Notes under the pieces: generated by a model
Databases searched by the model: none
The model's input: the letters and a program-made list of their open reading frames with translations, nothing else
What the model was told of the DNA's origin: nothing
From: Tautonia sociabilis
Lineage (GTDB): Bacteria; Planctomycetota; Planctomycetia; Isosphaerales; Isosphaeraceae
Length of the DNA: 64,000 bases
Reading direction: 5' to 3'
Assembly (NCBI RefSeq): GCF_003977685.1
Contig: NZ_RYZH01000031.1
Location: forward strand, 1-64,000
Translations under genes and position numbers: made by a program
Shown: one piece after another, positions 45,153 through 54,053 of the stretch
Position numbering within the stretch: position 1 is the first letter of the stretch
Layout: the number at the start of each line of letters is the position of its first letter

Positions 45153-45512
45153 ATGGGCCGCCTCTTCGCCGGGACGCAATGGGACCGCCCCCCTCGCTGC
45201 GAGCGCTGCGGCCAGCTCGAAGCCGAATGCTCCTGCCCTCCCCCGGCCCCCGAGCCCCCCCGTCGACTCGACCCCGCCCGGCAAACCGCCCGCATCCGCG
45301 TCGAGAAGCGCCCGAAGGGGAAGCTCGTGACCGCCATCCGCGGCCTTCCCCCCGACGGCAACGACCTCCCCGCCCTGGCCGCTCAACTGAAGTCCACCAT
45401 CGGAGGAGGAGGCACCGTCAAGGACGACGGCACGATCGAGCTCCAGGGCGACCACGCCGACCGCGTCTCCTCCCTGCTCGCCGAAATCGGCTACAACACC
45501 AAGCGAAGCTGA
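45153..45512 (+). CDS. SUI1/eIF1-like translation factor (YciH family)
   Basis: A 119-residue protein with the eIF1/SUI1 fold at the C-terminus (TARIRVEKRPKGKLVTAIRG, then GGGGTVKDDGTIELQGDH). An N-terminal cysteine cluster C16-x2-C19 and C26-x-C28 may bind zinc. Bacterial YciH proteins bind the small ribosomal subunit and modulate start-codon selection, usually under stress. I chose the ATG at 45153: the upstream frame is low-complexity and overlaps the DinB stop. It is unusual to find it with DinB and an unknown gene. Confidence 0.88.
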   Translation: MGRLFAGTQWDRPPRCERCGQLEAECSCPPPAPEPPRRLDPARQTARIRVEKRPKGKLVTAIRGLPPDGNDLPALAAQLKSTIGGGGTVKDDGTIELQGDHADRVSSLLAEIGYNTKRS

Positions 45513-45553
45513 CCCTCCGCTCCGAGGAGAATCGCCCGGAACGCCCCCCCGCC

Positions 45554-45895
45554 ATGCCCCCGCCGCTCCTCCGTGCCCGGATCACCGCCGTCGCGCTGGC
45601 CGCCGTCGTGCTCTTCTGGCAGCTCGGCAACGCCGCCGCCGACCGGTTCGTCCACCCATTCCTCGCGGCCGACCTGATCGGCTCCTCCTGGCTGCTCCTG
45701 GCCGCCTCGTGGCCCGACCGAAGGACCGCCGCCGTCGCCCTGATTGCCGGCTTCGGCGTCCTGTTCGGCGTCTTCTCCTCCGCCGTCACCGGCCGGATGC
45801 TGGTCGGCCGCTTCGACCCCGGCACGGCCGCCGCGGCCCTCGGACTGGTGCCTTGCGTGTTCGGGATCGTCCAGGCGGGGAGCAGCTCCCCCTGA
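45554..45895 (+). CDS. Small membrane protein, unknown function
   Basis: A 113-residue protein with three or four hydrophobic segments (RITAVALAAVVLFWQLG; LIGSSWLLLAASWP; AAVALIAGFGVLFGVFSSAVTG; AAAALGLVPCVFGIVQAG). It starts at ATG 45554, 41 bp after the SUI1 gene. The frame is open much further upstream, but only this part has membrane-protein character. I do not recognise a family. It probably ends the operon. Confidence 0.65.
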   Translation: MPPPLLRARITAVALAAVVLFWQLGNAAADRFVHPFLAADLIGSSWLLLAASWPDRRTAAVALIAGFGVLFGVFSSAVTGRMLVGRFDPGTAAAALGLVPCVFGIVQAGSSSP

Positions 45896-46130
45896 TCGCA
45901 TCGCAGCCGACGAGTCGCGCCGGGGTCGGTTTGCGCGGGCTCGCCCGAGCCGGTTCCGAACCCTCTGGAACCTCGTCCTGGGAACGAACAGGTCAGGCAC
46001 CGCCCCCCTCCGATCCGACGCGACCAGCTCGTCTCCGACCCAATCGCAACGGCGAAACCTCATCGAAGCAGGCTGCCCCTGCTTCCCGTCCACCCGACCG
46101 CCATCAAGCCCGCCGGCCGTTCCATCGGCG

Positions 46131-46144
46131 GGCCGGCGCCGGCC
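46131..46144. terminator. Palindromic GGCCGGCGCCGGCC
   Basis: A perfect 14-bp palindrome lies between two convergent genes (membrane protein stop 45895; esterase stop 46167). It may form the end of one or both transcripts; without a loop or T tract this is weak. The rest of this 271-bp gap has nothing I can recognise. Confidence 0.3.
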
Positions 46145-46166
46145 GCCGGTTGGCCTTCGGCCCCAA

Positions 46167-47252
46167 TCACGGCCTCAAGGCAAGCATCCAGGGGCCCGTC
46201 GGCGGCAGCAGGTGACGGCCGAGGAAGCGGTACGCCTCGGCCTGGTGGCGGTTGAAGTACGAGAGCGAGTGCGTCGCCAGCGGCGCCGTCGCCAGCTCCA
46301 CGTGCACCCCCTTCGAGGCAGCCAGCCAGGCAAACGACATCGCCTGCGCGTCGAAGTTCCAGTTGTCCCGGCCGCCGAAGTGGCAGAAGAGGGCCATCTC
46401 ACCGGGCTGGAGATCGGTGGTGAACAGCAGGTCGGCCGGGTTGAGGTACTGGAGGATGTCGGAGACCTCCGGCCCGCTGCCCAGGACCGGGTCGATGTAC
46501 TTCCGGGCCCGGGTCTGCCGCAGGCCGAAGGAGAAGACGGCGTAGACCTCCTCGGGGTCGTAGGCCGCTTTCCAGCGGTAGGTCGACGGGTGGAAGTCCT
46601 CTCGGGGTCCTCCCGGTCGGATGTCGTCGTACCGCACGTTGACCGGAGAGGCCAGGGTCGCCACCGCCCCGAAGAGGTCCCGGCGCCGCAACGCGATGCT
46701 CATCCCCCCGAACCCGCCCCCGGAAAGGCCCAGCACGCCGTGAGCCTTCGCCTCGGGACGGATGGAATAATGCGACATCACGAACGGCATCACCTCCCCC
46801 ACGAGGTGATCCTCGAACCGCCCTCCCTTCCCATTGATGAACAAGGAGTGGGTCGAGCGGATGTGATTCTCCCCCTCGTAGGTCCCGTCCGGGCAGGCCA
46901 CGACCACCGGGGGGATCTCCCCCCGGAGGATCATGGCGTCGAGCTGTTGCAGCGGATGGCCTCCGATGAAGGCATGCTCATCCACATAAGCCATGTGGAG
47001 CCAGAGGATCAGCGGGTACTGCCGCCTCGGGTCATAGCCGGGGGGCGTGTAGACGTACAGGTCCCGCTTCCGGCCCAGCACCGGGGAGTCGAGCCGGCGG
47101 TCAGCCCCGTGGTTGTGCGAGTAGTCATCCACGTGGCCCGCCAGGCGGTGGTTCACCCAGTCGATATTGACGAGCGCTCGATATTGCGCACCCGCCGGAA
47201 CGGCCCCGATCAGCAGGACCGCGGCCGCGATCGGGCCTCGCCATTCGCGCAT
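46167..47252 (-). CDS. Secreted alpha/beta-hydrolase esterase
   Basis: A 361-residue exported protein (leader residues 6–22, ending PAGAQ). Esterase-D/feruloyl-esterase-like fold: VYTPPGYDPRRQYPLILWLH, and the nucleophile S177 in VLGLSGGGFGG, a G-x-S-x-G variant. H in ATHSLSYF near the C-terminus is a likely catalytic base. Substrates in this family include esters of plant phenolics and trehalose mycolates; it may hydrolyse polysaccharide decorations. The start is the ATG at 47252, directly before the leader. Convergent with the membrane protein operon. Confidence 0.85.
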   Translation of the reverse strand: MREWRGPIAAAVLLIGAVPAGAQYRALVNIDWVNHRLAGHVDDYSHNHGADRRLDSPVLGRKRDLYVYTPPGYDPRRQYPLILWLHMAYVDEHAFIGGHPLQQLDAMILRGEIPPVVVACPDGTYEGENHIRSTHSLFINGKGGRFEDHLVGEVMPFVMSHYSIRPEAKAHGVLGLSGGGFGGMSIALRRRDLFGAVATLASPVNVRYDDIRPGGPREDFHPSTYRWKAAYDPEEVYAVFSFGLRQTRARKYIDPVLGSGPEVSDILQYLNPADLLFTTDLQPGEMALFCHFGGRDNWNFDAQAMSFAWLAASKGVHVELATAPLATHSLSYFNRHQAEAYRFLGRHLLPPTGPWMLALRP

Positions 47253-47364
47253 GGTCGAACCTCGCCGATTCCGACCGACTCGAAATCCCCTCCCCCCACC
47301 CCGGTTCGGTCCGCCGGGGGGCCGTCCGGAGCCTTTGATCGACCGATCCCCCGGGCCGCTTGAG

Positions 47365-48033
47365 TTAACCGGGCCCGGCCCCGGCCCGCTCCAGGGCCGA
47401 TTGAACCGCCTGGACGACCTCGGGGATCTCCGCCATGCCGCCGGTGCCCACATCCCCGCACGCCAGCCGCTTGGCGATCGGCGTCACCAGGGTCAGCCCC
47501 GGCGCATGACGCTCGAACACCCCGGCCGCCTCCTCGAGCGCCCAGGGTGCCGACGGCCCCCCGTCTCCCCGGTCTTCCAGCAAGAGCCGAAGGTGACGAC
47601 GGGTGACGGGGCTGTCCCACATCAGGGTGTTCATCGCCGGCGCCAGCACCACCGGCCGGGAGAAATCCCAGCAGCGGAACAGGCAGGTCAGGCAGTTGTC
47701 GCTCAATCCCAGGGCGAACTTGCCCAGCGTGTTGGCATCCAGCGGAGCGACGACCAGCAACTCCGCCCAGCGGCGCAGCTCGATGTGCAGCACCGGGTCG
47801 TCCCGACGCCAGCGGTCGAACGCCCACTCGTCGGCGTCCCGGTACAGCGAGCCGCCCAGGCGGAGGGCGTCGTCGGGGTCGGGAGGGCCAAGCTCTCCCG
47901 GGTCGAAGAATTTCAGCGCTGGCTCGGTAACGACCACGCGCACGGCGTGGCCGCCGGCCCTCAGCGCCGCGCGCAGAGCAGGCGTCCGGATCGCGGCGAC
48001 CGAACCGGTGACTCCCAGAAGGATCCGGGCCAT
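47365..48033 (-). CDS. Phosphopantothenoylcysteine decarboxylase, eukaryotic-type (CoaC)
   Basis: A 222-residue flavoprotein that decarboxylates phosphopantothenoylcysteine to phosphopantetheine in coenzyme A synthesis. It is monofunctional, not fused to CoaB as in most bacteria. Visible features: nucleotide fold RILLGVTGSVAA, VLHIELRRWAELLVVAPLDA with H83, NTLGKFALGLSDNCLTC, the family motif APAMNT (131–136), and LACGDVGTGG with the reactive cysteine. The VLHIxLRRWAxLLxVAPLDANTLGK stretch is what I remember of animal and plant enzymes. Where the synthetase (CoaB) lies is not seen. It is divergent from nothing nearby and ends 112 bp before the esterase start. Confidence 0.88.
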   Translation of the reverse strand: MARILLGVTGSVAAIRTPALRAALRAGGHAVRVVVTEPALKFFDPGELGPPDPDDALRLGGSLYRDADEWAFDRWRRDDPVLHIELRRWAELLVVAPLDANTLGKFALGLSDNCLTCLFRCWDFSRPVVLAPAMNTLMWDSPVTRRHLRLLLEDRGDGGPSAPWALEEAAGVFERHAPGLTLVTPIAKRLACGDVGTGGMAEIPEVVQAVQSALERAGAGPG

Positions 48034-48163
48034 GAGCGGGGGCCTCCCTTACCTGCCCGCGACCGGCCCGGAGTTGAGCCGAGGCGACGCGACGCGATGC
48101 GACGCGATGCGACACGGGGCCGGCCGCCGATCGATCCGATCGATCCGGCGCCGGCCGGTCCGC

Positions 48164-48409
48164 TCAGCGGCACTCGGCGGTCAGGGGGGCCATCGTCTCG
48201 TTGACGGCCTCGCTCAGGCGGCTCAGCAGGTCGCGGTGCAGCTGCCGATACTCGCGACGGGTCAGCAGCAAGCGTTCGTGGGCGCGGCGGGTGAGCAGGG
48301 CGGCCACGGCCTTCAGGTCGGCCTCGACCATCCCGGTCAGCTCCTCGAACTCGGGCGGGAGGTTCAACGCGGTCGCGGGGGCAGCGGACGTGTCGCTGGG
48401 GCAAGACAT
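48164..48409 (-). CDS. Small helical protein of unknown function
   Basis: An 81-residue soluble protein, mostly one long helix (PPEFEELTGMVEADLKAVAALL to REYRQLHRDLLSRLSEAVNE). An AAGGAGGG site six bases before the ATG at 48409 (48416–48423) strongly supports it. The frame is open 60 bases further, without support. No cysteine pair and no membrane segment; it might bind a protein or nucleic acid. Confidence 0.65.
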   Translation of the reverse strand: MSCPSDTSAAPATALNLPPEFEELTGMVEADLKAVAALLTRRAHERLLLTRREYRQLHRDLLSRLSEAVNETMAPLTAECR

Positions 48410-48612
48410 CTCGGACCCTCCTTGGCTGGGACCTCCGCGGTGGCACGGACTCCCCGTGCTCTTGGACACGATTAGCCGCGAGGCGGTCGCCAGTCAAGTC
48501 TCGAATGGCGCTTGGTTCCCGGTCGTGGTCACGGGGCCAAGCGTTGCAAGACATGTGCCGGGCGACGATCTGCCCGGCCTCAATCATCTACATGTGCATC
48601 TTCGGAGACGAT

Positions 48613-48631
48613 CGCGACGGGCTTCGTCGCG
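48613..48631. terminator. Hairpin in a 374-bp gap
   Basis: CGCGACG GGCTT CGTCGCG, a perfect 7-bp stem with a 5-base loop, lies in the gap 48410–48783, downstream of the Mrr-type gene (minus strand). It could end that transcript. Apart from the ribosome site of the small gene, I see no other feature in this gap. Confidence 0.4.
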
Positions 48632-48783
48632 GCGGCTCGGGTGTCGGGTCGGCCGGTCCCTGGGCGGGCGCCTCCGGGAGCTCGGCCGGGGTGGGAAGCC
48701 CCGGCACGACTCGTCGCGTCGTCCGGGTTGTTCAGGGCTCATTGTAGCAACGGGGTCAAGGGCAGATCGTGACGCCAGTGGCC

Positions 48784-49623
48784 TCAAAACCACGCGGGCT
48801 CCGGCTCCTTCGTCGCGCCAGGGCCCATCGCCTCGCGGACCAGCTCCACCAGCCTCGGCCCGTCCACCAGCTCGATCGGGTGGTCCGAGGCGAACCGCTC
48901 CGCCGCCAGCGAGAACGTCCTCGTCGTCACAAAGAACCCCTTATGGCACCCCGTGTGGTGGATCGTCCCCAGGAACTTCTGCAGTTCCGGAGAGCCCACC
49001 ACCCCCTTCTTGTGGTACTTGCACTGGACGACGCCGCGAAGCCCGTTGCGGGTCACTCTCAGGTCCGCTCCCTCGTCCCCGGTGCCCCCCACGCGGTCGA
49101 CCTCGTAGCCGATCGCCTCGAACAGCTCGGCCACGAACTCCTCGAACCCCTCCGGCGACAGGCTGTCCAGTTGCGCCAGCTTCAGGTCCGCCCTCCTGGC
49201 CTGCAGCCGAAGACGCTCGGCCTTCTCCCTCGCCTCGGCCACCGCCTCCTGGATCAGCCTCCGGCGCCGCTCCACCTCGGGGCCCTCCGGCCCCGGGAGC
49301 CGAGCCGCGTAGCGCTCGATCTTGTACAGCACGTTGCGGATCGTGTTGTCCAGCCTCGCCCGCTCCGCCCTCGTCAGCTGGTTCTCGAACCGCCGGAAGA
49401 CGGCGTATTCCAGATGCTCGAACGCCCCCTCCAGCTCCGCCTCCGACCGGATCGCCGGCGCCTCGTCGTTGTACGGCACGCTCGACCAGAGCATCCCCTG
49501 CACGGTCCGGCCCCGATCCCGGTCCCCTTCCCCGCCGGGAGACGGCCCTCCCGATCCCTCGGCGGCCCGGTCCCGCAGCCATTGCAGCAGCAGCTCGGCG
49601 CACTTCGGTCCCAGGCACTCCAT
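48784..49623 (-). CDS. Mrr-type restriction endonuclease-like protein
   Basis: A 279-residue protein with a C-terminal Mrr-cat (PD-(D/E)xK) domain at about residues 155–275: LSPEGFEEFVAELFEAIGY, then GGTGDEGADLRV with D187, and VVQCKYHKKG with Q200-x-K202, the Q-x-K variant usual in Mrr. Mrr-like nucleases cut methylated or foreign DNA, though many have housekeeping roles. The N-terminal part (about 1–140) is helical and of no recognised family. The start is the ATG at 49623; the frame continues to 49710 without support. No methylase lies alongside it. Confidence 0.85.
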   Translation of the reverse strand: MECLGPKCAELLLQWLRDRAAEGSGGPSPGGEGDRDRGRTVQGMLWSSVPYNDEAPAIRSEAELEGAFEHLEYAVFRRFENQLTRAERARLDNTIRNVLYKIERYAARLPGPEGPEVERRRRLIQEAVAEAREKAERLRLQARRADLKLAQLDSLSPEGFEEFVAELFEAIGYEVDRVGGTGDEGADLRVTRNGLRGVVQCKYHKKGVVGSPELQKFLGTIHHTGCHKGFFVTTRTFSLAAERFASDHPIELVDGPRLVELVREAMGPGATKEPEPAWF

Positions 49624-49818
49624 GATCGGGTGCGTCTCCTCCCTCTCGGCACAACGCAACGCAACGCGACTCGACGGGGCCGCGGGCCCATTGGTGCCGC
49701 ACGACCCCACCCCCGGGGCGCTCCGTCCGCCCCGCGTCGCGACCCATCTTATCCGAACCGTGCGCCGGATCCACCTCGCGGGGGGATCGAGCTCGCGGAA
49801 GGCCGATTCGGGCCCTCC

Positions 49819-52170
49819 TCAACGCTGGAACGGATCCTCCGGCAGTTCCCCCGAGGCCGACGGCCGCTCCCCCGCTCCCCCTCCGATCGGAGGCAGCGGG
49901 ACCGCATCCGCCTTGAGGAGGAACACCGCCCCGGGCCCCTCGGCTCCCATCGCGGCGTACCGCACGCCGTCGACGACCGCGCCCAGCCGCACCGTGGCCG
50001 ACTGCTCCTCCTCCCCCTCCAGCCCCCGGATCCGCACCTCGACCGCCCGGATCGGAGGCTCCAGGCCCGAGCCCTCGGGCATCGGGCCGTCGTCCTGAGC
50101 GATCCGATCGGCCACCAGCGTCGACAGCGCCGTCACCATCGCCTCGACCCGATCCGCCCCGAAGCCCGGCGGCCACGAGGCGCCGTCCCCTTCCGGCTCC
50201 CATCCGCCCGAGTCTCCCCGGACGAACGCCACCTCCCCCTCCGGGCCCCGCACCGCCACGCGATCGGCCCGGTCGGCCGGGAACGCCAGCAGGCGACGCT
50301 CTCGGAACTCCGCCGCCATGATCGCCAGCAGCTTCGGCCCGATGGTGAACAGGCCCGGCTCCCCCTCCAGGGTCGCGTACCGCTCCCCGTCCCGGCCCGG
50401 TACCGGGTCGCCCACCAGCAGCGTCGTTCTCGATTCCCGCTCGCCCTGCCCCGAGAGCCACGACACGCGGACCGCCGGCCGATCCATGCCGAAGGCCGCA
50501 CTAGCGTCCCCCTCGGCCTCGATCCTCCGCTCGGCCCGCAGCCGGGTCAGGGCGTCGACCAGCATCGTCACCGCCAGCCGATCGGCCGGCGCTCGTGTCG
50601 GCTCGACCACCCGCCATGCCGAGGACGACGCCGACGAGGGGAGCCCCGGCGCTGGCTCCATCCGCTCCAGCGCGATCGACCTCCCGATCCGGCTCAGCTC
50701 CACCCGGCGCACCGCCCTGGGATCCTGCCGGACCATCGTCCGGTCCCGGTAGGCCAGGGCCCCGTCGGGGACCACGTCGCGCACCGTCTCCGGCAAGGCG
50801 AGCACCGTCCCCTCGTCCCCTTCAAGCTGCCCGTACACCAGCTTCTTGCCCGCGTCGTACCGGCCGACCGCCAGGCGGACGTCGGCCGGGCGATCGAACA
50901 CGCCGTCGGCCGATCCCGCGTCCTGCTCGCCGTCGTCCAGCCAGGCGGCGAAGGCCGCCCGCGGCGCGTCGATCTCGGCATCCTCGACCTCTTCGATCGG
51001 GAAGAAGGCGGCCGATTCGAGGCCGGTCAGCGTCTCCAGCAGGGTCGCCACGTCGATCGCGTCGGCCGGCCCCTCCTCCGGCGAGACGACCCGCCAGCCC
51101 TCGTCCCCCCGGAGCAGGCGGTAGGTTCGGCCGTCGGCCTCGATCTCCAGCGCCGCCACCTCCGCCGGGCGGAAGTCGACGACCTTGCGGCTCCGCATCG
51201 CCTGAGGGTCGAGCCCCACGTCGGCCACCCCCCGGGCTCGGACCAGCAGCACGTCGTCCTCCCCGTCTCGGCGGGCGTAGAGCAGATCCGCCTTGCCCTC
51301 GGGAGCGGCCCCCAGGTGGGCCACCTGCGGCGCGTCCGGCCCGGTCAGGCCGGCGGGCACCAGGGTGATGGTCGCCCTCGGCGGATCCAGCCCGAAGGGT
51401 GAGAGGTCCTCCACGTCCTCCGCCGCGAACCCCTCCGGCCCGGCCACCGCCTCCAGCTCCGCCAGGTCGGCCAGCAGGCCGTTGATCGCCTCCGCGTTCG
51501 CCGGCGCCCGGAAGGGCGCCACCACCCGCCATCGCCCGCGATCCAGCTCCACCGCCAGGCGTCGTCCGGGCCCCGCGACATCCAGTGACTTCACGTCATA
51601 CGAATAGATGTTGAACAGTGCGCGGTCCCGCCACGCTCCCGGGTCCACGTCGTCCGGCTCCAGCCGGAGCGCGTCGGCCAGCGTCACCGAGCCGCCTTCG
51701 GGCCGGACGTATCGCAGGCGCTCCAGCTCGTCCCCCAGCTCCAGCGCCGCGACCGGCTCCGACTCCCCCTCGCGGTACAGCCGCACCACCCGGGCCGGGG
51801 GATCGAGCCCGAAGCGATCCGGGTCGCCGGCCACGTCGCCGGCCTCGGGGGCCCGCCGCAGCGCCTTCAGGTTGTTCAGCAGGGTTTCGATCCTCCTGGC
51901 GTCGGCCCTCGCCTCGATCGGCTCCGCCACCTGCCACCGATCCGGCCCGGTCCGCTCCAGGACGACCCGGCCGCCGTGCTCGCCCGGCTGCTCGACCTCG
52001 ACGCGGGCGATCTCGCTGGTCTCGACCGCCATCAGCGCTGGCAGCACCCGGACGGCCATCTCGGCGCGCTCGGCCGCCGTGGGCACGTTCGCCCATCGGG
52101 CCCACCACAGTGCGCCCAGGCCGCCGAAGAACAAGACCAGTAAGAAGAGGGTGCTCCGCTTCCCCATCAT
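49819..52170 (-). CDS. DUF4340 protein with four repeats, ABC/Gld operon
   Basis: A 783-residue protein with an N-terminal membrane anchor (residues 5–24) and a periplasmic-side body of four DUF4340-like repeats. The repeat cores read DRWQVAEPIEARADARRI, GRWRVVAPFRAPANAEAI, EGWRVVSPEEGPADAIDV and AWRVVEPTRAPADRLAVT, two of them ending FGLDPP. DUF4340 proteins usually follow GldF/GldG-type ABC systems and have no known enzyme activity. It begins 67 bp after the GldG-like gene and closes the operon. The start is taken at ATG 52170, with another ATG next to it at 52167. Confidence 0.85.
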   Translation of the reverse strand: MMGKRSTLFLLVLFFGGLGALWWARWANVPTAAERAEMAVRVLPALMAVETSEIARVEVEQPGEHGGRVVLERTGPDRWQVAEPIEARADARRIETLLNNLKALRRAPEAGDVAGDPDRFGLDPPARVVRLYREGESEPVAALELGDELERLRYVRPEGGSVTLADALRLEPDDVDPGAWRDRALFNIYSYDVKSLDVAGPGRRLAVELDRGRWRVVAPFRAPANAEAINGLLADLAELEAVAGPEGFAAEDVEDLSPFGLDPPRATITLVPAGLTGPDAPQVAHLGAAPEGKADLLYARRDGEDDVLLVRARGVADVGLDPQAMRSRKVVDFRPAEVAALEIEADGRTYRLLRGDEGWRVVSPEEGPADAIDVATLLETLTGLESAAFFPIEEVEDAEIDAPRAAFAAWLDDGEQDAGSADGVFDRPADVRLAVGRYDAGKKLVYGQLEGDEGTVLALPETVRDVVPDGALAYRDRTMVRQDPRAVRRVELSRIGRSIALERMEPAPGLPSSASSSAWRVVEPTRAPADRLAVTMLVDALTRLRAERRIEAEGDASAAFGMDRPAVRVSWLSGQGERESRTTLLVGDPVPGRDGERYATLEGEPGLFTIGPKLLAIMAAEFRERRLLAFPADRADRVAVRGPEGEVAFVRGDSGGWEPEGDGASWPPGFGADRVEAMVTALSTLVADRIAQDDGPMPEGSGLEPPIRAVEVRIRGLEGEEEQSATVRLGAVVDGVRYAAMGAEGPGAVFLLKADAVPLPPIGGGAGERPSASGELPEDPFQR

Positions 52171-52237
52171 CGCCGTGCCCCGGCCGGTGAAGTCTCCTCG
52201 TCGCTCGGGTCCTCCCGAACGACCCGAGTCCGCTGGT

Positions 52238-54049
52238 TCACTCTCTCCGAGCCAAGTACGTCGCGAGGCCTAGCCCCACCAGGATCGACACCGCCATCAT
52301 CGTCGGCAGCAGCACCAGCTTCGCCCTCAGGTTCGGCCCGGCCTTGAGCATCCGAGCGGTGTAGGTCCTCGGGGCGATGCCGACCAGATCCGGCCGATCC
52401 TGGAGCCAGCCGACGGCGTTGACCAGCAGGTCCAGGTTCGCGAAGCCCACCTGGGCCACCGTCTGGTTGTCGGCCGCGTCCGGGCTGGCGATCAAGACGA
52501 GCCGGGGGGTGGGCTCGGCGTCCTGGTCGCCGGGGTCGGGGCGGTCGGCCACCGCGGCGGCGACGACGATCGGCCCCGGCCGGTCCGCCTCGCTGTCCCG
52601 CTGCGGAGGGCCGGCCTCGGGGGTCGACTCGACGAACGACGATCGGCTGGTCCGCAGCAGCGGCATCACCAGGAACGCCCCGGACGAAACCGCCCCGAGC
52701 TTCGCGTCGATCGGCGCCGGGAAGGGCATCAGCACCTGCCTCCGCTCCAGCGGAGCGACGATCGGGGGGTTGTTCCCCCCCGGGGGGATCTCCACCATCG
52801 GCAGGTCGGGCCGCCCCCCCAGCGCGAGCGTCGGATCCACCACCCGGCCGGCCCCGATTCCCACGCCCAGCCCGGCAAGCCACTCCTCCAGCCCGCTCGG
52901 CGACCGGTTCCCCTGGATCACCAGCAGCCGGCCTCCCGTGTCGGAGAACCCCTGGAGCCGGGCGGCCGCCTCCGGGCCGATCGTCTCCTCCGGCGCCGCC
53001 ACGATCACCACCGACGCCCCCTCCGGCACCTGCCCGGCCGGGTTGAAGGCGACCACCTTCATCCCCATCGACTCCAGCCGGGCCCGCAGTTGCCCCAGCC
53101 CCGGCCGCCTCGGGTCCATCGCGTCGATCGACGGCTCGCCGTGCCCGGTCGTCACGGCCACGATCGGCTGCTCCCCCTGTTTCAGGCGGATCAGGGCGGT
53201 CGTCAGCGCGGCCTCTCCCAGGAACGAGGTTTCCGCCACCACGCTCGAGGCCGGATCGTCCCCCATCTCGGCCGCGAACATGTCCGCGTTGCGGACGATG
53301 ATCCGGCTGACGTTGTCCCCCTCGCCGTAGGAGACGATCACGCCGCCCCCCTCGGTCAGCGCCAGCCCCGGCACCTGCTCGGCCAGCTCCCGGGCGCGGT
53401 CGGGGTCGTCATACGGGTTGAGGTAGTCGATCGAGATCCGATCCGGCGCCTCGGCCTGGTACAGCCGCAACAGTTGCCGGACCCGGTCCACCTGGCCCAG
53501 CTCCCGCTCTCCGCTGCCGAAGAAGACGGTGAACGCCACCGGCTCCTCCAGCGTCTGGAGCTGCTGGATGGTCGTCCGCTCCAGGCTGTACGAGCGATCG
53601 AGCGACAGGTCGATCGGCCTCGCCCCGTAGGAGAAGGCCAGCACGTTCCCCACGATCAGGATCCCCGCCAACAGGGCCCCGGTCATCGAGGCGTCGGCGA
53701 ACCGGGCCATCCGCCTCAGGCTCGGGCTGGCGTGCCGGTAGCGCCGGTTCGACCGGATCGTCAGGATCAGGACCGCGAAGGCGGCCGCGAACACGGCGAT
53801 CGAATGCGGCACCCCGAACCGCAACGCCACGTATGCCCCCAGTCCGATCCCGAGCATCCCGGCCGTCGTGGCGATCGCCATGCGGTCGCGGTATCCCGGC
53901 GGCGGCGCCTCGGACCCCGGCTCCGACTCGGCCGCCCGGCCCGCCGGCGCGCCCCGGAGGAACCAGTACAGCGCCAGCGCCCCGGCGATCAGCAGCCCGA
54001 CGACGGCCGCCGCCTCGCCGCTCAGCAGTTCGAGCACCCGGCCCCCCAT
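52238..54049 (-). CDS. GldG-like auxiliary protein of an ABC transporter
   Basis: A 603-residue membrane protein. Two or three hydrophobic segments fill the first 150 residues (EAAAVVGLLIAGALALYWF; IAVFAAAFAVLILTI; MTGALLAGILIVGNVLAF). The extracytoplasmic region follows: DRSYSLERTTIQQLQTLEEP, a GldG hallmark, and VAVTTGHGEPSID. A C-terminal anchor ends it (LLPTMMAVSILVGLGLATYL). GldG works with the permease GldF and the ATPase GldA; in Bacteroidetes the set is needed for gliding, but planctomycetes have it without known gliding. It begins 4 bp after the permease gene. Confidence 0.88.
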   Translation of the reverse strand: MGGRVLELLSGEAAAVVGLLIAGALALYWFLRGAPAGRAAESEPGSEAPPPGYRDRMAIATTAGMLGIGLGAYVALRFGVPHSIAVFAAAFAVLILTIRSNRRYRHASPSLRRMARFADASMTGALLAGILIVGNVLAFSYGARPIDLSLDRSYSLERTTIQQLQTLEEPVAFTVFFGSGERELGQVDRVRQLLRLYQAEAPDRISIDYLNPYDDPDRARELAEQVPGLALTEGGGVIVSYGEGDNVSRIIVRNADMFAAEMGDDPASSVVAETSFLGEAALTTALIRLKQGEQPIVAVTTGHGEPSIDAMDPRRPGLGQLRARLESMGMKVVAFNPAGQVPEGASVVIVAAPEETIGPEAAARLQGFSDTGGRLLVIQGNRSPSGLEEWLAGLGVGIGAGRVVDPTLALGGRPDLPMVEIPPGGNNPPIVAPLERRQVLMPFPAPIDAKLGAVSSGAFLVMPLLRTSRSSFVESTPEAGPPQRDSEADRPGPIVVAAAVADRPDPGDQDAEPTPRLVLIASPDAADNQTVAQVGFANLDLLVNAVGWLQDRPDLVGIAPRTYTARMLKAGPNLRAKLVLLPTMMAVSILVGLGLATYLARRE

Positions 54050-54053
54050 CGCG

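Noticed and set aside
48505..48747. Small plus-strand frame of 80 codons
   Set aside because: No ribosome site, Arg/Gly-rich composition, and it spans the hairpin at 48613–48631.
48410..48783. Possible tRNA or small RNA gene in the gap
   Set aside because: No acceptor/T-arm pattern (such as GGTTCGAATCC) is present; only one hairpin.
48784..49623. Restriction–modification system
   Set aside because: Only the Mrr-like nuclease is present; no methyltransferase or specificity gene nearby.
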